Notes: generated by a model not told the origin, from the letters alone. Shown: positions 21,468 through 30,909, numbered from the stretch's first letter. The stretch is DNA of 64,000 bases from Muribaculaceae bacterium (GCA_017557625.1 JAFYYG010000058.1:1-64000), one strand, 5' to 3'. Numbers and translations are program-made.

Positions 21468-23225
21468 TTAGAATCCCACTCGCCGCATTTTGGTGTTGGA
21501 GTCTTGTATCAACTCGTTGTCGCAGAATTCAAACAGTGCCTCCATACGGTTGCCCTCGTTGTCGCCGTAGAGGATATTGTTGATGGAGAACTTGCGCGCC
21601 ACATTCTCTATTTGTCCCCCGCTGAACTCGTAACTGCTCGCCAGTTGCTCCACCTCGTCGTGGGTGAGCTCGGGTATCATATTGTGCCAAATGTGCTCAC
21701 GCGCCTCAGCGCCGGGTCGCTCAAAACGAATCTTGTACAAGAATCGGCGCTCAAAAGCCGAGTCAAGGTTCTCGGTGAGGTTGGTTGTGGCAATCAATAT
21801 GCCTTCAAGGTTCTCCATTTCTTGCAAGATTATGTTCTGCATAGTGTTGAGCATTTGATCGACCGAGTGGCTGACCTTGGTCAATCGCTTGCCAAAGATG
21901 GAGTCGGCCTCATTGAAGAGCAGAATGGGCGCCACCTTTGAACGCTTGACGAGGTCACGGTACTTGTCGAAGACCGCCTTGGTGTTCTTCTCGCTCTCCC
22001 CTACCCACTTGTCCTTGAGTTTTGGCACGTCAACGAGCATAATGTCACGCCCCGTGAGTCGTGCGAGCTGATTCACCGTCTCGGTCTTGCCCGTGCCAGG
22101 ACTGCCATAGAACAAGCAAGTGAATGCGCTGCGGAAGTTGTGTTCCCTCATTCGCTCGAGAATACCCTTGTAGTTCTCTTGGTCAAAAAACTTGGTCAAC
22201 TCGCCAACTTGCTTGGAGACCTCGCTGTCGTAGTACAGCTCCTTGGGCTTTATAGTGGTGTAAGGTATCACGCCACTGAGCGTCTCGTTACCGTTGCCAA
22301 CCTCCACCTCTTGAAGCAGACGCTCACGAGCACTCTTGGTGAGAGCTATCACCTCGGTGTTGACAATGCCGTTGCTGTTGCCGTACTCTACGAGTCCCTT
22401 CAGCATTAGTTCGTGAGTGCCGTTGCGGATTTCGCGCTTCCACTGATTGAATTGGGCTGGATTAGCTGCACAAATCCACAGCACGCTAAGCTTCACCTCT
22501 TCACGGTCTTCGGTCAAGAGGGCGTCGCACAATGCGAGCAGCAAGAGTTGGCTCGAAACGGTGACCTTCATTTTTTTGAGTTCCTTCACGAGCACGCATT
22601 TCTTGTTGTCTTTGAGCAAGTATTGTATCTCCTCGGCAAGCTCTTCGTTGTCAATGTCGTGTTCAAAGGCTGAGCAGAAGTGCTTGTGGCAGCAAGAGAG
22701 CAGTTCGCCAGAATCAAGACCAGTGGTGGATTCATGCTTGAAATCCTTGTTGCGAGCAAGCTGAATGAGCACTTTGGTAGGCACTGAGAAGCTGATTCCT
22801 CTGAAGTTATCCTCTATCTTAATAAGGTGTAGGCGCTCGAGTTTCTTGAACTCCGAGAGAAGCGACAACGCTTGCGCAGTGCTGATCGACAGTTTGTCGG
22901 TCAAATTCGAAATTGACACGTCCTCGCCTTGATTAACACACACCGACAGCAGAACAGCTTGCAGCTCACTGATTCCCACTCGCTTCGCCAGGTACTCCAA
23001 CTCGGGTTTCGCCGCCTTGAATTCCTTCTTGTCAAGTCCGCTGTCCTCGGCGACCATATCAATGCGCTCAATGGCTTGCAGCAGCGACGTGGGCGCTGGA
23101 CTGAAACCAGTGATACGCAGCTTCTCCTCACCTTCCTTATCGGCATTCAACATCTCCATATCAATCACACTCTTCTCTACGGTTTTAATGTCTTCCACTT
23201 TGTTGTTCTTCTTTTCTTTTCTCAT
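21468..23225 (-). CDS. AAA+ ATPase with helical N-terminal region (COG0464-like)
   Basis: Encodes 585 aa. The C-terminal third is a classical AAA+ module: Walker A GSPGTGKT at residues 374-381, Walker B PILLFNEAD at about 433-441 with Asn in place of the usual first Asp, and the arginine-finger region SAFERRFLYKIRF. Sensor-2 is GGQIENVARKFSI. Residues 1-320 are charged and helical, with segments resembling winged-helix units (LSISTAQALSLLSEFKKLERL), and may select the substrate. Such ATPases remodel proteins; the target is unknown. The gene precedes an operon of HD, SprT-like and amidohydrolase-like genes. A strong hairpin lies in the spacer before its start. Confidence 0.85.
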   Translation of the reverse strand: MRKEKKNNKVEDIKTVEKSVIDMEMLNADKEGEEKLRITGFSPAPTSLLQAIERIDMVAEDSGLDKKEFKAAKPELEYLAKRVGISELQAVLLSVCVNQGEDVSISNLTDKLSISTAQALSLLSEFKKLERLHLIKIEDNFRGISFSVPTKVLIQLARNKDFKHESTTGLDSGELLSCCHKHFCSAFEHDIDNEELAEEIQYLLKDNKKCVLVKELKKMKVTVSSQLLLLALCDALLTEDREEVKLSVLWICAANPAQFNQWKREIRNGTHELMLKGLVEYGNSNGIVNTEVIALTKSARERLLQEVEVGNGNETLSGVIPYTTIKPKELYYDSEVSKQVGELTKFFDQENYKGILERMREHNFRSAFTCLFYGSPGTGKTETVNQLARLTGRDIMLVDVPKLKDKWVGESEKNTKAVFDKYRDLVKRSKVAPILLFNEADSIFGKRLTKVSHSVDQMLNTMQNIILQEMENLEGILIATTNLTENLDSAFERRFLYKIRFERPGAEAREHIWHNMIPELTHDEVEQLASSYEFSGGQIENVARKFSINNILYGDNEGNRMEALFEFCDNELIQDSNTKMRRVGF

Positions 23226-23307
23226 TCTACTTAAGTTTTTAATTACCGATAACTCAATTACTTAATCACAAAAAAACATTCTCAAAAACACTCAAACGGT
23301 GTGGTAC

Positions 23308-23334
23308 CCTAGGGTGGCAGACCACCACCCTAGG
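23308..23334. other. GC-rich hairpin between the AAA+ gene and its upstream neighbour
   Basis: Perfect 10-bp arms CCTAGGGTGG (23308-23317) and CCACCCTAGG (23325-23334) around a 7-nt loop. It stands out in an AT-rich spacer. No T run follows, so attenuation or mRNA processing is as likely as termination. Confidence 0.6.
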
Positions 23335-23390
23335 AAATAGCACCGCCCATAAGGATAGTTTCCACAGAAACCGTAACGTTCAGCAACTGC

Positions 23391-23843
23391 TTATGCGACT
23401 TCACCTCGTGATTGTAAGGGCACAAAGTTCCCCAAAGCAAGTAAGTGTGCCCTAATAAATTCTGCGTCTTCTTGGGTGAGTTTGAATACCGTCACCTTGT
23501 AGTGGTGTGGGTTACACTCCTTCATTTTCTGAAAGCCATACTTCGTCAGAAAACCGCAGAAACGAAGAAAAGTAACTTGACTATCAAAGGTGAAAGTGCA
23601 ATGTATGTCACCATTCTCACTGCTAACATAATCTAAATCTACCTCAACGTCATTGTCCAAGTCTGTACTCAGCCTATACTTCCCTTCGTCCTCCTTCTCC
23701 TCGTGAATGTCGTCGCCAATGCAGTCAAAAATGTCTTCGCAGTTTTCTTCGTCTTCGATAGTACCCACACCGCAAGGCATAATGGGGTAAAGTTCAAAAT
23801 CATTACTTGAAAAATCAATGTTGTAATCTTCAATAATTAACAT
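23391..23843 (-). CDS. Acidic protein of unknown function
   Basis: Encodes 150 aa. The first half is very acidic (EDEENCEDIFDCIGDDIHEEKEDEG split across residues 30-55). The second half looks like a compact alpha/beta fold (DIHCTFTFDSQVTFLRFCGFL ... HYKVTVFKL). No signal peptide or known motif. It lies 165 bp upstream of the AAA+ ATPase gene on the same strand and may be transcribed with it. Highly acidic small proteins can be regulators or nucleic-acid mimics, but nothing in the sequence proves that here. Confidence 0.6.
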   Translation of the reverse strand: MLIIEDYNIDFSSNDFELYPIMPCGVGTIEDEENCEDIFDCIGDDIHEEKEDEGKYRLSTDLDNDVEVDLDYVSSENGDIHCTFTFDSQVTFLRFCGFLTKYGFQKMKECNPHHYKVTVFKLTQEDAEFIRAHLLALGNFVPLQSRGEVA

Positions 23844-24229
23844 AATGTATTAGTTTTTAAAACATTAAATATTTTTTAAACACAGAAAAGGCTTTTAGGG
23901 TCTTAAAAAAGACTCTCTTTGCGTATAAAACGGCATTTGCCGCCAGTTAAACTCAAATGAGTGGGTAACAAGGAGAAAAAATTAAACTCCTCAAGAATTT
24001 TCTTTTGCCAATTTAAGAAAAATATTCGTAACTTCAAAATTTTTCGAGTTAACTTTTCTTAAAAGCACAAAAGTTTTTTTTACACATTTATATATATAAT
24101 ATAACCGCAAATTTTTAAAGTCAACTTTCTCAATCATTGGTTTTTGCAAGATACGAAAATTATTTGACATTTCCAAATTTTTTCTGTTAAGAAATATTAA
24201 ATTCAACTTATTTTTTCTCGCATTTCCCG
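23844..24229. other. AT-rich stretch without a supported gene
   Basis: Very AT-rich. A 71-codon frame on the minus strand (23991-24206) has a low-complexity Asn/Lys/Leu/Phe composition and no start context; I do not accept it. No promoter box or repeat beyond poly-A/T runs is seen. Confidence 0.5.
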
Positions 24230-24252
24230 TCTATATATACTAAGTATATATA
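24230..24252. other. 23-nt AT palindrome
   Basis: CTATATATACT and AGTATATATAG are perfect inverted arms around one central A (24230-24252). It lies just beyond the 3' end of the minus-strand transcription unit. Possibly a protein-binding site; nothing more can be said. Confidence 0.5.
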
Positions 24253-24273
24253 GATAAAGGGTGTGGGGGTAGA

Positions 24274-24596
24274 TAGAAAAAAGACAGTCTCAGCTATGTC
24301 GATGATTAGGTTTTCCAGCAAAATTGAAGGGGCACTGTCTTGACTTTAATAAGGACAAAAAGGATAGGCACACACGGCCGGTCGCCATATGCGCATGGAA
24401 ACTCTTCAAAAAAATTGATTTAGTGAATTTAGTTTTTATCATAATCGTTTATTTTTAGTTAGTCGTTAATGAAAAACTCTAACTCGCGTCATTTTTTGCA
24501 CCTTTGCCAACGATCACGGCTGGTTGTAAGGAACTGAATCCTTCGGAACGCAAATTAAGAAAGTTATAGATCTCTGCCTTCTCTTATCTCAAAAAG
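24274..24596 (-). ncRNA. Putative short transcription unit: ncRNA or small-protein gene
   Basis: A canonical promoter (24602-24632) drives the minus strand into ~320 nt without a long ORF. It ends at a terminator-like stem AGACAGT (24340-24334) with ACTGTCT (24288-24282) followed by TTTTTT. Two short frames exist. An 8-codon frame starts ATGACGCGAG (about 24500), and a 50-codon frame runs from ATG 24442 to TGA 24290. The latter begins MIKTKFTKS and ends KPNHRHS. The 5' part contains CGTTCCGAAGGATTCAGTTC, which can fold. It may be a regulatory RNA, a small protein with a leader peptide, or the remnant of an element. Confidence 0.45.
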
Positions 24597-24601
24597 GGCC
24601 G

Positions 24602-24632
24602 CAAAGATACAGATATTATTTGAAACCACAAA
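24602..24632 (-). promoter_or_regulatory. Orphan promoter in the gene-poor region
   Basis: Minus strand: TTTG (24632-24629), 19 nt, TATCTTTG (24609-24602). Perfect Bacteroidota spacing, yet no long ORF follows. Confidence 0.7.
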
Positions 24633-24898
24633 AAGAAAAGAGTTAAAAAATCCAAATACCTTTATTTTTCTTTTACATCTTGTATAAAAAGGGCATTAGA
24701 AAGCGTTTTCAATAGCATCTGATATTTACCATTACCTCATTGAGGTACTTCAGGAACATGAGTTATATGTAAAAACGGAATCGTTGAAAAAAATCTGTTT
24801 AATCTGTGGTTTATTATGGTAGCAATATTTCAGAAAAAACAGACTAATCCGTAGTTTATTTATAGAGTAAGGAGGGCATCGCTCCCCTACCCTATTTA

Positions 24899-26002
24899 TC
24901 ACTCAAATAGATTGTTATACAATGTCGTAATCTTATTGTAGAAGGTGTCGTAATTAAGTTTGGTGTCAAAATCTTTTTTGGCCTGCGCTCCTAATTTCAA
25001 TCTCAACTCCTTGTCGTTGCACAGCAACGTGATTGCTTCGGCAAGCTGCTCTGGATTGTTGGGCTTCACGAGGAGGCCGTTCTCGCAGTCTTCAATATAC
25101 TCGGATTGTGCGCCGTTGTTGGTGGTGATGATGGGTTTGCCGTGCTTCATATACTCGAGGTTGCTTATGCCCTGCACCTCGGCAATGGTGGACGGCTGCA
25201 CACCGAAGTCGCACTGCCTGAGATACTCGTGAACATTTCGCTGAAAACCAAGTAGTTTTACATTCGCAACAAGCCTGTTTTCAATAATAAAACTCTTGAT
25301 GCGCGACACAGCTTTGGGTTGTCCCTCACCAAGCAATACAAGCCTATAGGAGTCTCGGTCTATTAGTGTCAACGCCTTAAGCAGCACGTCAACGCCCTTG
25401 TCGCGGTTCAAGCGGCTATGAAACATTATCAATGCTTGGTCATCACGCATATCAAGTTTTTTTCTTAAATCGGGCACATGGGCCTGTGCGCTTGTATCGG
25501 TGTTGAGCACACTCTCGGGAATTACCTGCGACTGTTGCTTCTTGATGCGTGGCGCATGCATGGCGAAGTAGTCGTAGGCAAACTGCGACACAAATACATA
25601 CTGATCGATGCTGCGGTAAATTTTCTTTGACACATAGTTGAGCGTGGGCCTCTTTAGACCGTGAGGTGTGAACACTACCTTAGTGTTGGGGTTGTCGCTG
25701 ATGATGCGTGCCATCACCGCCGTGAGCGCGTCACGATAGGAATGGACATGCACGATGTTCTTGCCTTTCTTCAGCATTCTCGCTAGACGCACGGGGCTGT
25801 CGAAGTCCCTGATGCCCTTCAGCGGCAAGATAGAGACGGGAATGTCCATTTTCTGGAACTGCTCTATGATGTCATCGTGCTTGGCACTTACTACCTCGAC
25901 ATAGAAATTCGGATCGTGACGCATGTGGGCCACCAAGTCGCTGGCATATCTCTCTGCCCCACCCCAAGCCTTGTTTGAAACTATGTGGAAAACATTAATC
26001 AT
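24899..26002 (-). CDS. Family 4-type glycosyltransferase
   Basis: Encodes 367 aa. GT-B fold: N-terminal HIVSNKAWGGAERYASDLV acceptor-side loop, then VVFTPHGL and YVFVSQFA. The donor domain has FHSRLNRDKGVDVLLKAL, LLGEGQPK, and CDFGVQPSTIAEVQGISNLEYM, where the usual EX7E motif is shifted or altered (EVQGISNLE, 7 residues between the Glu residues). It likely adds a sugar to a surface glycan or LPS core at the cytoplasmic face. No other polysaccharide genes are adjacent. It shows clear amino acid divergence from the 7-kb glycosyltransferase. Confidence 0.88.
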   Translation of the reverse strand: MINVFHIVSNKAWGGAERYASDLVAHMRHDPNFYVEVVSAKHDDIIEQFQKMDIPVSILPLKGIRDFDSPVRLARMLKKGKNIVHVHSYRDALTAVMARIISDNPNTKVVFTPHGLKRPTLNYVSKKIYRSIDQYVFVSQFAYDYFAMHAPRIKKQQSQVIPESVLNTDTSAQAHVPDLRKKLDMRDDQALIMFHSRLNRDKGVDVLLKALTLIDRDSYRLVLLGEGQPKAVSRIKSFIIENRLVANVKLLGFQRNVHEYLRQCDFGVQPSTIAEVQGISNLEYMKHGKPIITTNNGAQSEYIEDCENGLLVKPNNPEQLAEAITLLCNDKELRLKLGAQAKKDFDTKLNYDTFYNKITTLYNNLFE

Positions 26003-26365
26003 GGAAACTGTTTTTTGGTCTTATAAAAAATTTTCACGAAGATAGCAATTATTTCTCAATTTATAAAATTTCAACGAACTTTTCTGAAAATCTTACTAAA
26101 AATAAGCGGTTCAGAGTCGTATATTTGCCCGAAAACAAATATGAAAGAGCAAAAAATGAAGATAAAAAACGATAAACAACTCCCCTTTAAGGTTTAATAG
26201 GCTGGTAAACATCTATTTACAAAGAATTTTGCACATTTCAGAAAAAAGACCAGAAAAATGGAAAAACACACCACTCCCCCACTTTGAACTGAAAATAGAG
26301 AACAGAGAACTGAAAACTGAGAAGTGAAAACTGAGAAGTGAAAACTGAGAACTGAGAACTCTGAA
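26003..26365. other. Spacer between glycosyltransferase and uvrC
   Basis: Holds a plus-strand TATATTTG box (26120-26127) followed 13 bp later by a tiny 18-codon frame (ATG at 26141, ending QLPFKV). It also holds a degenerate GAACTGAAAACTGAGAAGTG-type tandem array (about 26285-26365) that runs up to the uvrC stop. No other gene is supported. Confidence 0.5.
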
Positions 26366-28192
26366 CTATGAACTCTTAACTGACAAAAGCGCTTCTATGA
26401 CAATTTTGGCTTTTGCGGTACCCACTACAAGAGATATTTCATCCTCGCTTGCCGCCTTTATGCGTTTCACACTCTTGAAATGCTTAAGTAATGCTTGACG
26501 AGTTTTAGGACCTATTCCCTTGATGTCGTCAAGCACGCTGCGCACCTGCGACTTGCTGCGCTTGTTGCGGTGATGGGTGATGCCGAAGCGGTGAGCCTCG
26601 TCACGCATCTTCTGTATAACCCTTAGCGTTTCGCTGTTTTTATCAATGTAAAGAGGCACGCTGTCTCCAGGAAAATATATCTCATCGAGCCGTTTGGCGA
26701 TGCCAATGGTGGCGATTGTTCCACGCAGTCCTAGTTCGTCGAGTATCTCAACAGCAGCATTCAACTGCCCCTTGCCGCCATCCACCACCAGTAGCTGCGG
26801 CAGTTCGCCATTCTCGTTAAGCAGTCGTGTATATCTCCTCTTTATCACCTCACGCATCTGCGCATAATCATCGTTTCCGTCGGCTTCCTTGATGTTGAAA
26901 TGGCGATAGTCTTTCTTTGACGGCTTCGCATTCTTGAACACAACGCACGACGCTACAGCATTAGTGCCCGAGATGCTGCTATTGTCGAAGCACTCGATGT
27001 GGCGCGGCAGTTCGTTAAGATGAAGGTCTTTCATCATCGTTGAAAGGGTGCGTGTTACACGCTGCTCGGGATTCAGCTTCTCCATCATCTTGAGTTTCTC
27101 GGTGCGGTATTGCTCGGCGTTTTTGAGCGAAATCGCCACCAGTTTGCGCTTGTCGCCCCGCTGTGGCACCACATATTCTATGCCCTCAATCTCGAAATCA
27201 GGGACAATATTGACCAAGATTTCCTTCACCCTGTCGTGTTTGTAGATGTCACTGAAACGTTCTCGCATGTCGCGCATGGCAGTGGAGAGAATCTCCTCGG
27301 CTGTCTCGTCGGACCCCGCGTCCTGCACTTTATATTCCACTGTCATGCTCTGGACAATCGCACCGTTGCGCACATGCATAAAATTGACGTAAGCCGCCCC
27401 TTCGTCACTGACAATCGAATACACATCCACGTTGTGTATCGAAGGATTCACGATTACCGATTTCGCTCGATAATTCTCAAGCAAGAAATATTTGCGCTTT
27501 AGTATTTCGGCTTCCTCAAATTTCAGTTCCTCGGCTCTTGCCATCATCTCCTGCATCAAGAAATCGCTCACTTGCTTGGTGTCGCCATTGAGAATTTTAG
27601 TGATATTTTCAATGTAATTGGAATATGTTTCATGTGAAACAAAACCCTGGCAACAACCTTCGCAGTTCTTTATGTGGTATTGCAGACAAAGTTTATATTT
27701 GCGATTTTCCACATTTTCCTGAGTGAGCGGATGGCGGCAGGTGCGGATAGGGTAGAGCTGTTTGAGCGTGTCAACGAGGGCATGAGCTACCTCGGCCTTG
27801 GGGTAGGGACCAAAATATTTTGCTCCTTTAGTATGCTTCTCGCGAGTGAGAAAAACACGCGGAAAAAGTTCTTTTGTGACGCAAATCCACGGATAGGATT
27901 TATCGTCTTTTAGCAGCACGTTGTAGCGAGGTTGATATTCTTTTATAAGGTTTGCCTCCAAGTCAAGAGCCTCCTCCTCGCTGTTGACGACAATGTATTT
28001 CATGTCCCAGATGTTGCGCACAAGAAGATTGGTGCGCACCACAGGATGCACGCGGTTGAAATATGAACTGACTCGCCGTTTAAGGTTCTTGGCCTTGCCC
28101 ACATAAATAACCGTGCCTTCCTTGTTCAGGTATTGATACACACCCGGACTGGAAGGCAGCAGCGATATTTTCAATTTCAATTCGTCGCGCAT
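26366..28192 (-). CDS. uvrC: Excinuclease ABC subunit C
   Basis: Encodes 608 aa, full length. UvrC makes the two incisions around DNA lesions in nucleotide excision repair with UvrA and UvrB. The N-terminal GIY-YIG nuclease spans residues ~13-95 (SSPGVYQYL, GTVIYVGKAKNLKRRVSSYF). A UVR motif occurs near residues 205-240 (EMMARAEELKFEEAEILKRK). The RNase H-like second nuclease has ECFDNSSISGTNAVAS and LLVVDGGKGQLNAA. A helix-hairpin-helix pair ends the protein (IKGIGPKTRQALLKHF). It follows apt and mnmG, the usual Bacteroidota order. Confidence 0.96.
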   Translation of the reverse strand: MRDELKLKISLLPSSPGVYQYLNKEGTVIYVGKAKNLKRRVSSYFNRVHPVVRTNLLVRNIWDMKYIVVNSEEEALDLEANLIKEYQPRYNVLLKDDKSYPWICVTKELFPRVFLTREKHTKGAKYFGPYPKAEVAHALVDTLKQLYPIRTCRHPLTQENVENRKYKLCLQYHIKNCEGCCQGFVSHETYSNYIENITKILNGDTKQVSDFLMQEMMARAEELKFEEAEILKRKYFLLENYRAKSVIVNPSIHNVDVYSIVSDEGAAYVNFMHVRNGAIVQSMTVEYKVQDAGSDETAEEILSTAMRDMRERFSDIYKHDRVKEILVNIVPDFEIEGIEYVVPQRGDKRKLVAISLKNAEQYRTEKLKMMEKLNPEQRVTRTLSTMMKDLHLNELPRHIECFDNSSISGTNAVASCVVFKNAKPSKKDYRHFNIKEADGNDDYAQMREVIKRRYTRLLNENGELPQLLVVDGGKGQLNAAVEILDELGLRGTIATIGIAKRLDEIYFPGDSVPLYIDKNSETLRVIQKMRDEAHRFGITHHRNKRSKSQVRSVLDDIKGIGPKTRQALLKHFKSVKRIKAASEDEISLVVGTAKAKIVIEALLSVKSS

Positions 28193-28195
28193 TTT

Positions 28196-28330
28196 CGGGA
28201 ATCGGAGATCGGGGGTCGGGGATTGGGAACCGGGGATTGAGGATGGGCAATTTACCTTATTTATTGTTATTTCCTTCTGCTCAATTGTGCATTATGAATT
28301 GTGCATTGTGCATTATGCATTATGCATTGA
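28196..28330. repeat. Two spacer repeat types between apt and uvrC
   Basis: 28196-28240 carries CGGGGATTGGGA-type words, related to 11479-11513 and 49026-49054. 28284-28330 carries TGTGCATTATGAATTGTGCA-type words, related to 45027-45110. Confidence 0.7.
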
Positions 28331-28333
28331 AAA

Positions 28334-28873
28334 TCACTCCCCCTCGAAGTCAAAGAGCGATGTCACTTCCACATCGGGGAAGAGGTCACGGCCTTTAAGA
28401 TCTACTAGTTCGCAGATGAAGTTGATATAAACCTTTGCGGGGTTCATGGTCCTCACCAGGTCGAGGGCGGCAGCCATGGTGCCACCTGTCGCGAGCAGGT
28501 CATCGTGCATGAGCACCACGTCGTTCTCGCCGATGGCATCCTCGTGAATCTCAATAGTGTCTTCGCCATACTCTTTGGTGTAGGTCTTCTGGATGGTCTT
28601 TGCGGGGAGTTTGCCAGGTTTGCGAAGCGGCACGAATCCCGCGCCTAATCTTTCTGCTAAGATGGCACCAAAGATGAAACCACGTGCCTCGATTCCCACC
28701 ACCTTAGTGATGCCTTTGTCTTTGTAGAGCTCAGTTAGCGCGTCGCACATGATGCCGAGCGCCTCTGGATCCTTGAATGCTGTGGTGAGATCCTTGAATT
28801 GGATGCCTTTCACTGGAAAGTCAGGGATGTTCCTTACTTTGTTTTTTACGAATTCAATTCTTTCTTTTTCCAT
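28334..28873 (-). CDS. apt: Adenine phosphoribosyltransferase
   Basis: Encodes 179 aa from the ATG at 28873; the upstream open frame overlaps the mnmG 3' end and does not look coding. Converts adenine and PRPP to AMP in purine salvage. Family elements are FPVKGIQFKDLTTAFKD near the N-terminus, GIEARGFIFGAILAERLG, and the PRPP loop VVLMHDDLLATGGTMAA. The C-terminus LVDLKGRDLFPDVEVTSLFDFEGE is short, as normal for apt. It lies 118 bp after mnmG. Confidence 0.95.
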   Translation of the reverse strand: MEKERIEFVKNKVRNIPDFPVKGIQFKDLTTAFKDPEALGIMCDALTELYKDKGITKVVGIEARGFIFGAILAERLGAGFVPLRKPGKLPAKTIQKTYTKEYGEDTIEIHEDAIGENDVVLMHDDLLATGGTMAAALDLVRTMNPAKVYINFICELVDLKGRDLFPDVEVTSLFDFEGE

Positions 28874-28991
28874 GATGGTGAAAATATTTTGTGTTATTAA
28901 TTTTCGTCTTTGAAATAGGGGAGAGGTGATTTTTTCAAGATGGGTTGATAGGGGAGTGGTGGATTGTTTCACGTGAAACATTTGTGAATCT

Positions 28992-30869
28992 TCATCGCCC
29001 CATGAGGATGAGTAGGATGTTGATGTCGCTCGGCGAAATGCCCGGAATGCGTGATGCCTGACCGATAGTCTCAGGGTCGATGCGCTCCAATTTCTGTCGA
29101 GCCTCGGTGGAGAGTTGCAGTATGGAAGGGTAGTCAAACTTCCCTTTTATATAAAGATTGTCGAGTCGGCCAATCTTCTCGGCGATCAACTCTTCTCGGC
29201 GTATGTAGCCGTGATACTTTATCTTGATTTCAGTAGCCTCCACAATTTCTTCGCGGCGCGCCTCCTCGAGGGTGTCAATCTTGTCGCGAAGAGCGGGGAT
29301 GAACTGTGCAAGCAGCTGAATGTCAAACTCTGGACGCAGCAAGAGGTCGTAGAGTTTTTGACCTTGCTTAAGTGGCTGTAAACCAGCCTTTTCAAGTGGC
29401 GGATTGATTAGTGCTGTCTTTACCGAAAAGTCGCGGGCAAACTGCACTAAATCATTGACTTGGTCTCTTTTTCTCACCATAAGTTCATATCGCTCCTGTG
29501 TTGCAAGACCAAGTTCATAGCCTCGTGGCGTGAGGCGCATATCAGCATCATCCTGACGTAGCAGAATGCGGTGCTCTGCACGAGAGGTGAACATGCGGTA
29601 GGGCTCATCAACGCCCTTAGTCACCAAGTCGTCGATGAGCACGCCAATGTAGGCCTCGTCGCGGCTAAGCACAAACGGCTCCTTGCCGTTAATGCTCTGA
29701 TGGGCGTTGATGCCAGCCACGAGTCCTTGTCCAGCGGCTTCCTCATAGCCCGTGGTGCCGTTGACCTGACCGGCGAAGAACAGGTTCTTCACCAACTTTG
29801 TCTCCAGTGTGTGGGTGAGTTGGCGTGGGTCGAAGAAGTCATATTCTATGGCATAGCCAGGGCGATAGACTTGTGCGTTGCGCAGAGCGGGAATCTTGCT
29901 CAGTGCCTCAATCTGCACATCCCAGGGCATAGATGACGAGAAGCCGTTGAGATACATCTCTTGAGTGGTCTCGCCTTCGGGTTCGATGAAAAGCTGGTGT
30001 GAATCTTTGTCGGGAAAGGTCACCAACTTTGTCTCGATACTGGGGCAATAGCGTGGTCCAACACTTTGAATCTGACCGTTATAAAGGGGAGAGTAGGGGA
30101 GTCCTTCGTGAAGAACTTGGTGCACCTCTTCGTTGGTATATACTATCCAGCAAGGACGCTGTTTCAGTTCGCTGCGAACACCTGGCAGGTAGGAGAAATG
30201 GTGGAAATCGTTCTCTCCGTCCTGACGAGTAGCCTGGCTGTAGTCAATGGTGCGGGCGTCGAGGCGCACGGGCGTGCCGGTCTTCATGCGATTGGCACTG
30301 AAACCCAGTTTCACAAGTTGTTCGGTAATGCCGTGTGACGCAGGTTCCGACACTCTGCCGCCCTCCACCTGCACGCTGCCCACATGCATCAGTCCGTTGA
30401 GGAAAGTGCCTGCCGTAAGGATGACAGCTTTTGCTTTAAACGTCACGCCAAAGGCGGTCTTCACGCCCTTAACAGTGCCGTCTTCAATAACCAGACTGGT
30501 GGCGCTGTCCTGCCACATATATAGGTTGGGCGTATCGTCAAGAATCTTGCGCCAGTTCTCGATGAAGCGGGTGCGGTCGCTCTGCGAACGCGGACTCCAC
30601 ATCGCTGGACCCTTGCTGCGATTGAGCATACGGAACTGGATTGACGAACGGTCGGTAACAATGCCCATCTGGCCGCCTAACGCATCGATTTCGCGCACTA
30701 TCTGGCCCTTGGCTATACCGCCCACAGCAGGGTTGCAGCTCATCTGCGCCACCTTGTTCATGTCGATGGTGACGAGTAGGGTAGAGGAGCCCAGCCGTGC
30801 CGCAGCGCAAGCCGCCTCACAGCCGGCATGACCAGCACCAATCACTATTACATCGTAGTCGTATCTCAT
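28992..30869 (-). CDS. mnmG: tRNA uridine-5-carboxymethylaminomethyl modification enzyme MnmG
   Basis: Encodes 625 aa. With MnmE it installs the cmnm5 (or related) group on U34 of certain tRNAs, using FAD, NADH and folate. Dinucleotide site IGAGHAGCEAACAAARLG is at residues 10-27, followed by MSCNPAVGGIAKGQIVREIDALGG. FFAGQVNGTTGYEEAAGQG and YRMFTSRAEHRILLRQDDAD are hallmark C-terminal-half segments. The end (IPGISPSDINILLILM) is the MnmE-contact helical domain. It begins the mnmG-apt-uvrC cluster and is preceded by ybeY on the same strand. Confidence 0.97.
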   Translation of the reverse strand: MRYDYDVIVIGAGHAGCEAACAAARLGSSTLLVTIDMNKVAQMSCNPAVGGIAKGQIVREIDALGGQMGIVTDRSSIQFRMLNRSKGPAMWSPRSQSDRTRFIENWRKILDDTPNLYMWQDSATSLVIEDGTVKGVKTAFGVTFKAKAVILTAGTFLNGLMHVGSVQVEGGRVSEPASHGITEQLVKLGFSANRMKTGTPVRLDARTIDYSQATRQDGENDFHHFSYLPGVRSELKQRPCWIVYTNEEVHQVLHEGLPYSPLYNGQIQSVGPRYCPSIETKLVTFPDKDSHQLFIEPEGETTQEMYLNGFSSSMPWDVQIEALSKIPALRNAQVYRPGYAIEYDFFDPRQLTHTLETKLVKNLFFAGQVNGTTGYEEAAGQGLVAGINAHQSINGKEPFVLSRDEAYIGVLIDDLVTKGVDEPYRMFTSRAEHRILLRQDDADMRLTPRGYELGLATQERYELMVRKRDQVNDLVQFARDFSVKTALINPPLEKAGLQPLKQGQKLYDLLLRPEFDIQLLAQFIPALRDKIDTLEEARREEIVEATEIKIKYHGYIRREELIAEKIGRLDNLYIKGKFDYPSILQLSTEARQKLERIDPETIGQASRIPGISPSDINILLILMGR

Positions 30870-30909
30870 CTGTTTGAAGTTGTCAGTTTTATTAAAAGGC
30901 GCAGCCCAA

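Noticed and set aside
18141..23843. Prophage or integrative element
   Set aside because: No integrase, structural phage gene, mobilisation protein or attachment repeat is present.
23991..24206. 71-codon minus-strand ORF in the AT-rich spacer
   Set aside because: Low-complexity composition in an AT-rich stretch with no promoter or start context.
28874..29137. N-terminal extension of apt
   Set aside because: The open frame upstream of 28873 runs into the 3' end of mnmG in another frame and shows no conserved residues; the short apt start fits the family length.
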